Origin: a bacterium
Lineage (GTDB): Bacteria; Cyanobacteriota; Vampirovibrionia; Gastranaerophilales; Gastranaerophilaceae
NCBI GenBank assembly: GCA_024408765.1
Contig: JAKSUR010000002.1
Span: 1 to 55,987 of the forward strand
Length of the DNA stretch: 55,987 nt
Reading direction: 5' to 3'
Below the pieces are notes generated by a model that was given only the letters and a program-made list of their open reading frames with translations, made no database searches and was not told where the DNA came from. The translations under genes and the position numbers were made by a program. Shown here in pieces: positions 25,005 through 32,388 of the stretch. Numbering within the stretch: the stretch's first letter is position 1; each line of letters starts with the position of its first letter.

Positions 25005-25131
25005 GAGCCCGGAGGGATTGTCTTGAGTCGCTTGCATTAAACGTGTCTACGTGTTTTGCTTTGCAAAAATCCTTCGCACTCTGCTCACAGGTCGCTGAAC
25101 CCCTGACAAGTCTGACGACTTGTAGGGGTTC
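25005..25131 (-). repeat. tRNA-like unit 1: broken tRNA 3' end with insertion
   Basis: On the minus strand the unit ends AATCCCTCCGGGCTCA, which looks like a T-arm 3' strand plus acceptor strand and discriminator of a tRNA. Instead of the T-arm 5' half, about 75 unrelated bases precede it, headed by GGGGTTC. The outer hairpin GAACCCCT...AGGGGTTC (25097-25131, inner arms ACAAGTC/GACTTGT) closes the left end. It has the same plan as units 2-4 but a different tRNA and insert. It is not a functional tRNA. Confidence 0.5.
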
Positions 25132-25150
25132 TTATCCTATACTCAATCAT

Positions 25151-25189
25151 AATAAAATAGCCTATGGCATAAACCAAGGCTATTTTATT
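25151..25189. terminator. Terminator-type hairpin before unit 2
   Basis: AATAAAATAGCCT and AGGCTATTTTATT form a perfect 13-bp stem around 13 bases. On the minus strand it directly follows tRNA-like unit 2, as a terminator follows a tRNA gene. Confidence 0.7.
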
Positions 25190-25190
25190 C

Positions 25191-25274
25191 GGCGGTAAGG
25201 ACTCTGCCGAAGGAAAAGGTGACTAAATGTCACGTTTTCCTGAGAGGTGCGAACCCCTGTTTGGAGAATGAGAA
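25191..25274 (-). repeat. tRNA-Glu-derived unit 2 with 50-base insertion in the T arm
   Basis: Plus-strand GGCGGTAAGG and, 50 bases later, GAACCCCTGTTTGGAGAATGAGAA are both identical to the tRNA-Glu gene at 28512-28586, where only seven bases separate them. The inserted segment folds as GGAAAA-G-GTGAC-TAAAT-GTCAC-G-TTTTCC. It preserves the variable loop and anticodon arm part of tRNA-Glu but not the D arm. The same insert is in units 3 and 4. Confidence 0.75.
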
Positions 25275-25451
25275 ACCTCATACTCAACTATTTTTACAGA
25301 AAAAGTCCTTATAAATCGTACAAAAACGGTTATTATGTAAAATAGTATTTCTGCTTGTAAATATAAAATGGGTACATATAGGGTACACGATTTTGGAGTA
25401 AATCTGACGTAGATTTTTGAACTGATTATAGTATATAACAAAACTATGAAC

Positions 25452-25480
25452 TTGACAAAAGTGTAGGCTTAGCCTACAAT
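25452..25480 (+). promoter_or_regulatory. Toxin-antitoxin promoter with embedded operator
   Basis: TTGACA (25452-25457), 17 bases, TACAAT (25475-25480). The inverted repeat TGTAGGC-TTA-GCCTACA (25462-25478) sits between and over the -10, as expected for autorepression by the antitoxin. Confidence 0.85.
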
Positions 25481-25498
25481 ATAATTAAGGAACATTAT

Positions 25499-25825
25499 AT
25501 GGAAAAACAGATTATATATTACTACACTGTTAATGCTGAATGCCCGTATAAAGAATGGTTTGATAACTTGGACAAATCAATACAGCTTAGAGTAGATAAA
25601 CGTGTCGAAAAACTAAGGGCAGGGTTATATGGCGACCATAAACCACTGCAAAATTCTGAATTATCAGAACTTCGTATGGATTTTGGCAAGGGTTACAGAA
25701 TATATTACTATGACATAGATAATACATTAGTCTTATTTGTAGGTGGTAGTGAAAAGAAAGACCAAAAACAAATAGTAAATAAATGTAATGGTTACTTTAA
25801 AGACTTTACAGAAAGGAACTCATAA
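25499..25825 (+). CDS. HigB/RelE-type toxin (addiction module killer protein)
   Basis: The 108-residue protein is of the RelE/ParE superfamily subgroup seen with downstream HTH antitoxins. The hallmark block is ELRMDFGKGYRIYYYDID followed by LVLFVGGSEKKDQ, which holds the basic/aromatic residues that act on ribosome-bound mRNA in this family. The N-terminal YYYTVNAECPYKEWFDNL is also typical. The toxin gene comes first, as in higBA. AAGGA precedes the ATG. It likely acts as an endoribonuclease on translated mRNA, neutralised by the next gene's product. Confidence 0.85.
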   Translation: MEKQIIYYYTVNAECPYKEWFDNLDKSIQLRVDKRVEKLRAGLYGDHKPLQNSELSELRMDFGKGYRIYYYDIDNTLVLFVGGSEKKDQKQIVNKCNGYFKDFTERNS

Positions 25826-25826
25826 G

Positions 25827-26183
25827 ATGTTAGATAAAACAAAATTACAGAAATATATAGAAAATGCACCAACTTGGGAACACGACCATTTAGAACGTCT
25901 GCATGATGTAGAATATCAAAAAGGTTGGCTTGAACTTACTTTGAACGAATTTTTAGAAAATGGCGACCTCGATACATTTATTAGATGTTTGACAGATGTT
26001 GTTAAGGTACGTGTACAATCTAGCGGTCGTGGAGAGATTACAAGACTGGCTAAAGAATTAAAGATAGACCGTAGTAATTTGTCTGAAATTGTCAACGGTT
26101 CAAAACAACCACGTTTAGAAACAGCATTCAAATTGTTGAATGGACTAGGATTTAAGTATGACATCAAATTGAAGTTAGCTTAA
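25827..26183 (+). CDS. HTH antitoxin partner (HigA-like)
   Basis: The 118-residue protein has a C-terminal helix-turn-helix: ITRLAKELKIDRSNLSEIVN then GSKQPRLETAFKLLNGLG. The N-terminal 60 residues are acidic and likely contact the toxin. GAAAGGAA precedes ATG 25827, one base after the toxin stop. It binds the toxin and, with it, the palindrome in the shared promoter. The stop overlaps the convergent minus-strand gene by 4 bases. Confidence 0.85.
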   Translation: MLDKTKLQKYIENAPTWEHDHLERLHDVEYQKGWLELTLNEFLENGDLDTFIRCLTDVVKVRVQSSGRGEITRLAKELKIDRSNLSEIVNGSKQPRLETAFKLLNGLGFKYDIKLKLA

Positions 26184-26731
26184 ACTGCGTTTTTAATTTT
26201 ATCGGCATCTGCTAACATTTCGCCAAGATATCTTTCAAATGTTTGAACATCTTTGGAAGTTAGTGATCGTTCTATCGGTACCATCCATGCTCTTTCACTT
26301 ATAATAAAATATTCTTCATTCTCGTAACATTTATTAGAACAATATGTAAAGTACGTTCCGCCATGTATCGTGTCGTTATTATCATGTATATGCATATGCA
26401 TATATGTACCATATTGTGGATATATATGCATCTTAACTGAGATATCTTTTTCGTTTATTTTTTTAGACAATGTAAGACTTTTTGGTTCTATTCGAATATC
26501 CGGAACTTTATAAACTGCTGTAACGTCACTAATTAAGGTTTTAAAGCTATTTTTACCTTCCAAACCTTCCATTATATCAGTTGCAGTTTCAGCCAATTGT
26601 CTGATTTTTGGAGTAACCATAGGATGTTGTTTCCCCAATGACATAGCCCTAAAACTTTTGCTTTTGCAAGGTGATGAAATTTTTTGATTAAGAACAGTTG
26701 GATTTATTTGGTTAATTGCGGATACGTACAC
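26180..26731 (-). CDS. Unknown protein with N-terminal SFRA motif
   Basis: The 183-residue protein has no recognised domain. The first 30 residues are polar and disorder-like, with KSKSFRAMSLG resembling the F-[KR]-[GA] motif of neighbouring unknowns. A His-rich strand segment HMHIHDNNDTIHGGTYF lies in the middle and might bind metal. It converges on and slightly overlaps the antitoxin gene. No signal peptide or membrane helix is seen. Possibly lineage-specific. Confidence 0.6.
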   Translation of the reverse strand: MYVSAINQINPTVLNQKISSPCKSKSFRAMSLGKQHPMVTPKIRQLAETATDIMEGLEGKNSFKTLISDVTAVYKVPDIRIEPKSLTLSKKINEKDISVKMHIYPQYGTYMHMHIHDNNDTIHGGTYFTYCSNKCYENEEYFIISERAWMVPIERSLTSKDVQTFERYLGEMLADADKIKNAV

Positions 26732-26811
26732 ATTTCCCCCATTTTAGTTGATATGCCGTCATTCTAACATAATAAAACATTTATTGCAATATAAAAACTA
26801 TAAAATATTGT

Positions 26812-26925
26812 GGCGGTAAGGACTCTGCCGAAGGAAAAGGTGACTAAATGTCACGTTTTCCTGAGAGGGGCGAACCCCGTTCAACGAAGTTGAATAGGGT
26901 TCAATTTCCAAAACAAAAAGCCCTC
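26812..26925 (-). repeat. tRNA-Glu-derived unit 3
   Basis: It begins GGCGGTAAGG like the tRNA-Glu 3' end, then carries the same 50-base insert as units 2 and 4. After that it has hairpin AACCC-CG-TTCAAC-GAA-GTTGAA-TA-GGGTT, and ends AAAACAAAAAGCCCTC as in unit 4 and the tRNA-Glu terminator. The hairpin arms differ from unit 4 yet still pair. Confidence 0.75.
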
Positions 26926-27017
26926 TGTAAAAGAACATTCGTCTTGAGAAGAAAGAACAGGGATTATGAGAATAATATCGGTGCTAAAATTGTACCCTAC
27001 AAAATAGACAACTACAC

Positions 27018-27935
27018 TTACAAATCACTCACTTTACTATGCATAAATTTAAAATAAAAGCTTTTTAATAACAAATCCCAATCTTCAGGTTTATATACGG
27101 ACTTTGTAGTCCGAAACAAATTATCACACATATTTACTAAAGATAAATCTTTATAATCCATATTTCCCAATGCTTGGGATAACCAAGTGCCGTAATAATC
27201 AGGCATCATATTTATTATATCAACAAATATTATATTATCAGTATTGCCAAACATTCGGTTTGATTTAAACAATGTCTTTGCACCTGCCATAGTTCCCCCA
27301 CGACAACGATAATCTGTAAAGATATATTTTTTACCGGAATTTTGCACCGCCTCTTTTGTCATGCCAAATGAAGCCAGATAATCAGTTAAAGCATCGATTC
27401 CACTTTGTTTTATTTTTTCAATATTGTGACAAAAACGCCGAGCCTCACTCATAGGCAATTGTATTACATTTTCTTCACCTATTTTATATCCTAAGCATTT
27501 ACAAATTGAAGAGAGAGAACGACCAATTGAAATAACCACAAAATTATCGGCACCATATTTTTTCTCCAATTTGTCCTTCATGTCTGTAGTTACTATGTTA
27601 TGGCCTTCCAAATACTCATCAAATTTACTCCAAGTACTTGTGTAATCTGTAAACAAATGATGAGCATTATCAAAAAAAATATTCTCACTAGCATCTTTCC
27701 ACGTTTTGTTCTGAATAATGCCATCAATCATTGCATTAATACTTGCAATTTCAGATTTTGATAACTGTCTATACTCATTAATAGTAAATCTCTTTAATTT
27801 GTCAATAGGTAGATTTCCTTTTATAAAAATATCACCGATATAACCGGCTCGAAAGGTTGGAGAATTATTTTGGAACTTATAATTTTTGTTATTATAAGAC
27901 TTTATTGTAAATGGTTTAACAGATTCTATATTCAT
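27018..27935 (-). CDS. Unknown protein, phosphoribosyltransferase-like motif (paralogue of 23962-24954)
   Basis: The 305-residue protein shares motif order with the plus-strand gene at 23962: VVISIGRSLSSICKCLG, then IQLPMSEARRF, then GKKYIFTDYRCRGGTMAG. The D-Y-x3-G-G-T stretch after a hydrophobic strand resembles a type I PRPP loop. The N-terminal 35 residues are Asn/Lys rich and include PTFRAGY, matching the shared N-terminal motif. Catalysis is unproven, and no substrate can be suggested. It is bounded on both sides by tRNA-Glu-derived units 3 and 4. Confidence 0.65.
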   Translation of the reverse strand: MNIESVKPFTIKSYNNKNYKFQNNSPTFRAGYIGDIFIKGNLPIDKLKRFTINEYRQLSKSEIASINAMIDGIIQNKTWKDASENIFFDNAHHLFTDYTSTWSKFDEYLEGHNIVTTDMKDKLEKKYGADNFVVISIGRSLSSICKCLGYKIGEENVIQLPMSEARRFCHNIEKIKQSGIDALTDYLASFGMTKEAVQNSGKKYIFTDYRCRGGTMAGAKTLFKSNRMFGNTDNIIFVDIINMMPDYYGTWLSQALGNMDYKDLSLVNMCDNLFRTTKSVYKPEDWDLLLKSFYFKFMHSKVSDL

Positions 27936-28224
27936 ATTACTACTTCTAAAACTCGTAAAAAAATTTTTTTGACAACTTGCTGAGCTTGTAACTTGCAGAT
28001 TAAGTTTTCAACCCAACAAAAACCTTCAAAAGTAACTTTTCGTCGGGTTTGAAATTCAAATTTTAACCGACTTCCAACTGCTATGATTTAGCAAGTATGT
28101 TGGGTAAAACCCAACAATAAATTTATAGTGCAATTAATAGAACAAAAAGAGTAAAAAAGCGGACAATTTTATTACCAAAACCGGACATTTCGGACATTTT
28201 AAATCAACCAACTTCCGACCATAA

Positions 28225-28310
28225 TGTCACCCTGAATTTATTTCAGGGTCTTACCAGAACGTAGTAAACATGCCACTTTTGTAAGATGCTGAAACAAGTT
28301 CAGCATGACA
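28225..28310. repeat. REP-like paired hairpins
   Basis: ACCCTGAA/TTCAGGGT and, 36 bases on, ATGCTGAA/TTCAGCAT form two hairpins flanked by GTCA and TGAC. Such elements with this wording are scattered in many bacterial genomes. A partial relative (GTCATCCTGAATTT) lies near 12,227. Confidence 0.6.
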
Positions 28311-28352
28311 GTACGCTTATTTCCTTCCGACCAAATGTCCTGTTAAAAGGTA

Positions 28353-28495
28353 CCCTCGAATGAGGACTTCTATTGGCGGCGGTAAGGACTCTGCCGAAGG
28401 AAAAGGTGACTAAATGTCACGTTTTCCTGAGAGGTGCGAACCCCGTTTGTTTCGAAGAAACAAATAGGGTTCAATTCCCAAAACAAAAAGCCCTC
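28353..28495 (-). repeat. tRNA-Glu-derived unit 4, adjacent to the intact gene
   Basis: It repeats the downstream flank and 3' end of tRNA-Glu (CCCTC.AATGAGGACT..TATTGGCGGCGGTAAGG, with three differences), then the 50-base insert, then hairpin AACCC-CG-TTTGTTTC-GAA-GAAACAAA-TA-GGGTT. So both the tRNA end and its terminator hairpin are duplicated next to the parent gene. Confidence 0.8.
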
Positions 28496-28511
28496 AAATG
28501 AGGACTCTTAT

Positions 28512-28586
28512 TGGCGGCGGTAAGGGGAATTGAACCCCTGTTTGGAGAATGAGAATCTCCCGTCCTAACCACTAGACGATACCGCT
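28512..28586 (-). tRNA. tRNA-Glu (anticodon CTC)
   Basis: The D stem is GTCT/GGAC. The anticodon stem GGAGA/TCTCC encloses loop TTCTCAT, so the anticodon is CTC, reading GAG. The T arm AGGGG-TTCAATT-CCCCT is canonical. CCA is encoded at the 3' end after G73. Acceptor positions 2-7 pair, but position 1-72 is A-C. That is unusual for a glutamate tRNA and may reflect past insertion events at this end. A terminator-like hairpin CCTC/GAGG with a T-run follows on the minus strand. Confidence 0.9.
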
Positions 28587-28646
28587 ATATAGTTTATGTA
28601 TATAATTATAACACAAAAACTGTTTTTTTAAACTTATTTTAACATA

Positions 28647-28678
28647 CAAAATGCCCTTTCAATATTGAAAAGGCATTT
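28647..28678. terminator. Terminator of the Cys-rich gene
   Basis: AAATGCC-C-TTTCAATATTGAAA-A-GGCATTT is a near-perfect inverted repeat located 30 bases past the stop of the minus-strand gene at 28709. Confidence 0.7.
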
Positions 28679-28708
28679 GTATACTTTTACTATCTTTTAC
28701 TGTAAAAA

Positions 28709-29005
28709 TTATTTATTCATGTTTTGTAATTGGTTACAAGGATCGCAGTTCTCACGAACTTTTTGGCATGGTTCACAAGGCTTAGCTTGTGGTTGTTGAA
28801 CTTTACAAGGACAATTTTTCTTCTTTTTTGCACAGGGGTCACAAGGTGCAGCATAGCCCGTATTACATGGGTCACATTTCTTTTCGCATTTTTTACAATG
28901 TCCCCAGTTCGCAGGATTAAGATTTGACCAACTAAAAGCATCCGCTTGCGGTGCGGATAATGCAAAAACTCCTAGTAATGCTAATAATGACAATGTTTTT
29001 TTCAT
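28709..29005 (-). CDS. Small secreted cysteine-rich protein
   Basis: The 98-residue protein has a signal peptide (residues 1-23, ending QADA). The mature part has 12 cysteines arranged as pairs: CKKC, CDPC (twice), CDPC-like CEPC, and CPC. These are interrupted by Lys-rich linkers KKKKN and short QPQAKP. Nothing else is recognised. The pairs could bind metal or form disulfides in the periplasm or envelope. RBS AGGAG precedes the ATG. It is monocistronic between terminators. Confidence 0.75.
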   Translation of the reverse strand: MKKTLSLLALLGVFALSAPQADAFSWSNLNPANWGHCKKCEKKCDPCNTGYAAPCDPCAKKKKNCPCKVQQPQAKPCEPCQKVRENCDPCNQLQNMNK

Positions 29006-29026
29006 AAATTAACTCCTTTTTTAAAA

Positions 29027-29058
29027 AAATGAATGTGTTTTTTAACACACATTCATTT
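29027..29058 (-). terminator. proS terminator
   Basis: AAATGAATGTGTT and AACACACATTCATTT form a stem (2-base bulge) about 42 bases after the proS stop on the minus strand, followed there by a T-run. Confidence 0.75.
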
Positions 29059-29099
29059 TAAATAATTTATTAATTTAAACCATTGCCTGTTTGGGCATA

Positions 29100-30848
29100 T
29101 TATTTCATTTTTAAATTTGTTACAGCAGTGACAACAATTTCCGCTGCGTCTTCAGGTTTTATATTTGAAATTTCTTCTGTTTCTCTGACTTTGAATTCAA
29201 CAAGCCCTTCTGAAATGCCTTTTCCAACAGTAATTCTATATGGAAATCCGATTAAATCAGCATCTTTAAATTTTACGCCTGCTCTTTCATCTCTGTCGTC
29301 AATAACTGCTTCAACTCCGTGTTTTATAAGCGTTTTGTATATATCTTCCGCTACCTTCATTTGAAGTTCGTCTTTTGTGCTTACAGGTATAACTATGGCA
29401 TGATAAGGAGCTATCGCAAGTGGCCATTTAATTCCGTGTTCGTCATGATGAGCTTCAACGGTTGCCGCTGCTGTTCTTGATATGCCAATCCCGTAACATC
29501 CCATAACATATGGCTTTGTTTTGCCGTCTATATCTGTATATACAGCATTCATTGGTGCTGAATACTTAGTTCCAAGTTGAAAAATATTACCGACTTCGAT
29601 TCCTCTGGTTACTTTTAACGGTTTACCGCATTCAGGACATAATTCGCCTGCTTCAACAAGTCTTATATCAGCAATTAGTTCAGGTAAATCAACTTCACTG
29701 CCCCAATTATAACCGACTCCGTGCATATCTTTTTTGTTTATTCCGATTACAAAATTTTTCATATCTTTAACGGTTTCGTCAGCTACAAATTTGATTTTTT
29801 CTCCATTGTATTCTTTCAGACCTTTTGGCCCGATAAATCCTCTGTCTGCATCAAATCCGTTAACCTTCATTATATCTTCAATTTCGCCGGCAGTTGCGAT
29901 ACGAATGTCATTCCCTTTAACTGCATTCATAAGTTTTGTTTCTTCAACGGCTTTATCTGCTCTAATCAAAGCTATTACAGGAATTTTATCCACTATATAA
30001 ACAAGGGATTTAACAATAACAGTAGGTTCAATTTTTAGGAAATCACAAAGTTCTTCGATTGAATGAGTATTTGGCGTGTCGATAATTTCTGCTTTTGACC
30101 AATCACCGGATGTTTTTGCCGTTGGAAGATTTGAAATTGCATGATTTGAATTCGCAGCATATCCGCAATCACAGTAAAATACATCATTCTCACCTGCATC
30201 TGTATCTGTTATAACCATAAATTCGTGGCTTACACTTCCTCCGATTGCACCTGAATCGGATTGAACAGCTTTTGTTTCTAATCCGCAACGCTTAAAGATT
30301 TTAGTATAAGCATTCCACATATTTTTATATTCTTTATCCAAGCCTTCTTGTGATGTATCAAAAGAATATGCATCTTTCATTATAAATTCACGACCTCTTA
30401 AAAGACCGAAACGTGGACGTCTTTCGTCACGGAATTTTGATTGTATTTGATAAAGATTTACGGGCAATTGTTTATATGATTTCAAACCATCACGAGCAAT
30501 TGATGTGATAATCTCTTCATGCGTAGGTCCAAGACACATTTCACGTCCGTGCCTATCTTGCAAACGCATTAATTCTGCGCCATAAGCTCCCCAACGCCCT
30601 GATTCTTCCCACAATTCCTTAGGCTGAACAAACGGCATAAGAAGCTCTTGAGCGCCCGCTGAATCCATTTCTTCACGAACTATATTTTCAACTTTTTTTA
30701 ATACTCTCCACATGAGCGGTAAATAGTTGTAAACTCCCATTGCGAGTTTTCTTATAAATCCTGCTCTTACCAGCAATTTATGTGATACAACTTCCGCATC
30801 TGACGGAAATTCTCTTAAAGTTTGAACAAATAACTTCGACATTCTCAT
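29100..30848 (-). CDS. proS: Prolyl-tRNA synthetase (bacterial type with editing insert)
   Basis: The enzyme is 582 residues from ATG 30848; AGAGGA lies upstream, and a TTG three codons earlier would be too close to it. Class II motif regions are LLMPFVQPKELWEESGRW, then FRDERRPRFGLLRGREFIMKD (motif 2) in part. Motif 3 has YGIGISR. The INS editing domain is inserted at about residues 230-385. A C-terminal anticodon-binding domain begins IVIPVSTKDE. It charges tRNA-Pro and hydrolyses Ala-tRNA-Pro. It is alone in its transcript. Confidence 0.96.
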   Translation of the reverse strand: MRMSKLFVQTLREFPSDAEVVSHKLLVRAGFIRKLAMGVYNYLPLMWRVLKKVENIVREEMDSAGAQELLMPFVQPKELWEESGRWGAYGAELMRLQDRHGREMCLGPTHEEIITSIARDGLKSYKQLPVNLYQIQSKFRDERRPRFGLLRGREFIMKDAYSFDTSQEGLDKEYKNMWNAYTKIFKRCGLETKAVQSDSGAIGGSVSHEFMVITDTDAGENDVFYCDCGYAANSNHAISNLPTAKTSGDWSKAEIIDTPNTHSIEELCDFLKIEPTVIVKSLVYIVDKIPVIALIRADKAVEETKLMNAVKGNDIRIATAGEIEDIMKVNGFDADRGFIGPKGLKEYNGEKIKFVADETVKDMKNFVIGINKKDMHGVGYNWGSEVDLPELIADIRLVEAGELCPECGKPLKVTRGIEVGNIFQLGTKYSAPMNAVYTDIDGKTKPYVMGCYGIGISRTAAATVEAHHDEHGIKWPLAIAPYHAIVIPVSTKDELQMKVAEDIYKTLIKHGVEAVIDDRDERAGVKFKDADLIGFPYRITVGKGISEGLVEFKVRETEEISNIKPEDAAEIVVTAVTNLKMK

Positions 30849-30945
30849 AATATACAAATCCTCTTTTTTTATATTTTATCACAAATATTGTTGAGTTAGC
30901 GAAGTTAGAGTTTTTTTGCTAAGGTTTTTATAGTATTCTGATTAT

Positions 30946-31869
30946 ATGTTAGACAGAAGGTATAATGCGTTTAGCGATTATTTAAGACAAAAATTTAATG
31001 CAAAAGTGTACAAAATTACGATTGATGCAGGCTTTTCCTGTCCAAATCGTGACGGAACATTGTCAAATAAAGGATGTTTATTTTGTGATGAAAGCGGAAG
31101 TTTTTCCCAAACACATTCAGGATTATTAAGTATACCTGAACAAATTGAATCGGAAATGAAATTTCTTTCAAAAAGGTTTAAAGCAGAAAAATTTATGTCA
31201 TATTTTCAGGCTTATTCAAACACTTACAAGCCTGTTAATGAATTAGAAAAAATTTACAAAAAATCTCTTGAACACCCTGATATTGTTGGAATTTCAATAG
31301 GTACAAGGCCTGATTGTGTCGATGATGATAAATTATCCCTGATTAATTCATTTGCACCTGAGTATTACACATGGATTGAATACGGTTTACAAACAGCAAA
31401 TGACAAAACTTTGAAAAAAATTAACAGAGGTCATGATTTTAATTGTTTTTTAAAAACTTATGAAAAAACAAAAAAATATAGCGGAATTAATATTTGTATA
31501 CATGTTATAATGAATCTTTTTGAAACTTATGAAGAAATGATGTATACAGCAAAAAAAGTTGCCGAGCTTGAACCTGATGGGGTAAAAATTCACATGTTAT
31601 GTGTACTTGAAAATACAAAACTTGAAAAAATATATAATCAAGGCAAGTTAAATTTAATGACAGAGGATGAATATGTAAGTGTTGTTTGCGATATGCTGGA
31701 ATATTTACCTTCAAATACTACAATCCACAGGCTTGCAGGAAATGGGCTGAGAACAAAACTTGTTGAACCACGCTGGATTGGAAGAAAACTTGATACTATG
31801 AATCGTGTGACTTGGGAACTTGAAAGAAGAGGATCAAGGCAAGGTGCTAAATTTGAATTAATTAAATAA
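30946..31869 (+). CDS. TIGR01212/YtqA-like radical SAM protein
   Basis: The 307-residue protein has the radical SAM cluster as CPNRDGTLSNKGCLFC, the widely spaced Cx11-12CxxC pattern of the YtqA/TIGR01212 group. It also has GISIGTRPDCVDDD, YGLQTANDKTLKKINRGH and VKIHMLCVLENTKLE. Members relate to Elp3-like tRNA modification enzymes, but the substrate is not firmly known. A TATAGT box ends 12 bases before the ATG and no Shine-Dalgarno is visible, so the mRNA leader may be very short. Confidence 0.88.
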   Translation: MLDRRYNAFSDYLRQKFNAKVYKITIDAGFSCPNRDGTLSNKGCLFCDESGSFSQTHSGLLSIPEQIESEMKFLSKRFKAEKFMSYFQAYSNTYKPVNELEKIYKKSLEHPDIVGISIGTRPDCVDDDKLSLINSFAPEYYTWIEYGLQTANDKTLKKINRGHDFNCFLKTYEKTKKYSGINICIHVIMNLFETYEEMMYTAKKVAELEPDGVKIHMLCVLENTKLEKIYNQGKLNLMTEDEYVSVVCDMLEYLPSNTTIHRLAGNGLRTKLVEPRWIGRKLDTMNRVTWELERRGSRQGAKFELIK

Positions 31870-31923
31870 TTTATTTTATTAAAATATCTTTAAAAATTAC
31901 ACTCGTTGTTTTATAATACATCT

Positions 31924-32370
31924 ATGGATAAAAAAGTCGTTTCAACAAACAGAAAAGCATTTCATGACTATCTGATATTTGACAGATACGATGCAGGAGT
32001 GGTTTTAACAGGAACAGAGATTAAATCCGTCAGAAAAGGAATGTTTAACCTTAAAGACAGTTTTGCAAAAATTGAAGATAATGAAGTGTTTTTATATAAC
32101 ATGCATATTTCACCTTATGAACAAGGAAACAGGTTTAATCACGAGCCTGAAAGAGTTAGAAAATTACTGCTTAAAAAGCAAGAAATTTCTAAAATACTGG
32201 GAAAAATTAAGAAAGAAAACTATACAATTGTACCTTTAGAATTGTATTTATCTCATGGTTTTGCTAAGATAGAAATAGGTCTTGCTAAAGGTAAAAAAAA
32301 TTATGATAAACGGGAAGCTATTGCAAAAAAATCACAAGAAAGGGATATTGCAAGAAACACAAAGCGATAA
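31924..32370 (+). CDS. smpB: SsrA-binding protein SmpB
   Basis: The protein is 148 residues from ATG 31924. The OB-barrel shows NRKAFHDYLIFDRYDAGVVL, then GTEIKSVRKG and NLKDSFAKI. The basic C-terminal tail GKKNYDKRE, ending AKKSQERDIARNTKR, enters the ribosomal mRNA channel. It binds the tRNA-like domain of tmRNA, encoded 8 kb upstream. TATAAT at 31912-31917 ends 6 bases before the ATG and there is no Shine-Dalgarno, so the transcript is probably leaderless. Confidence 0.96.
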   Translation: MDKKVVSTNRKAFHDYLIFDRYDAGVVLTGTEIKSVRKGMFNLKDSFAKIEDNEVFLYNMHISPYEQGNRFNHEPERVRKLLLKKQEISKILGKIKKENYTIVPLELYLSHGFAKIEIGLAKGKKNYDKREAIAKKSQERDIARNTKR

Positions 32371-32388
32371 TTGATTAAGGAGTTATGG

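Larger units (their letters stand above)
24955..25498. other. 544-base gene-free region with tRNA-derived units 1 and 2
   Basis: No coding frame. It contains, left to right, the terminator, tRNA-like unit 1, a palindromic hairpin (25097-25131), a second terminator hairpin (25151-25189), tRNA-Glu-like unit 2 (25191-25274), and the toxin-antitoxin promoter/operator. Confidence 0.7.
27936..28511. other. 576-base gene-free region with REP-like palindromes and unit 4
   Basis: No coding frame. It includes the hairpin GTTGGGT-AAA-ACCCAAC near 28,100, a paired-hairpin element at 28225-28310, and tRNA-Glu-derived unit 4 leading into the tRNA-Glu terminator. Confidence 0.65.

Noticed and set aside
25005-25131. 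A complete tRNA gene
   Set aside because: Only the acceptor 3' strand and part of the T arm can be matched; the D and anticodon arms are absent.
26848-27057. Plus-strand frame over tRNA-Glu-derived unit 3
   Set aside because: It is made of repeat sequence and antisense to the end of the 27018-27935 gene; no ribosome site.
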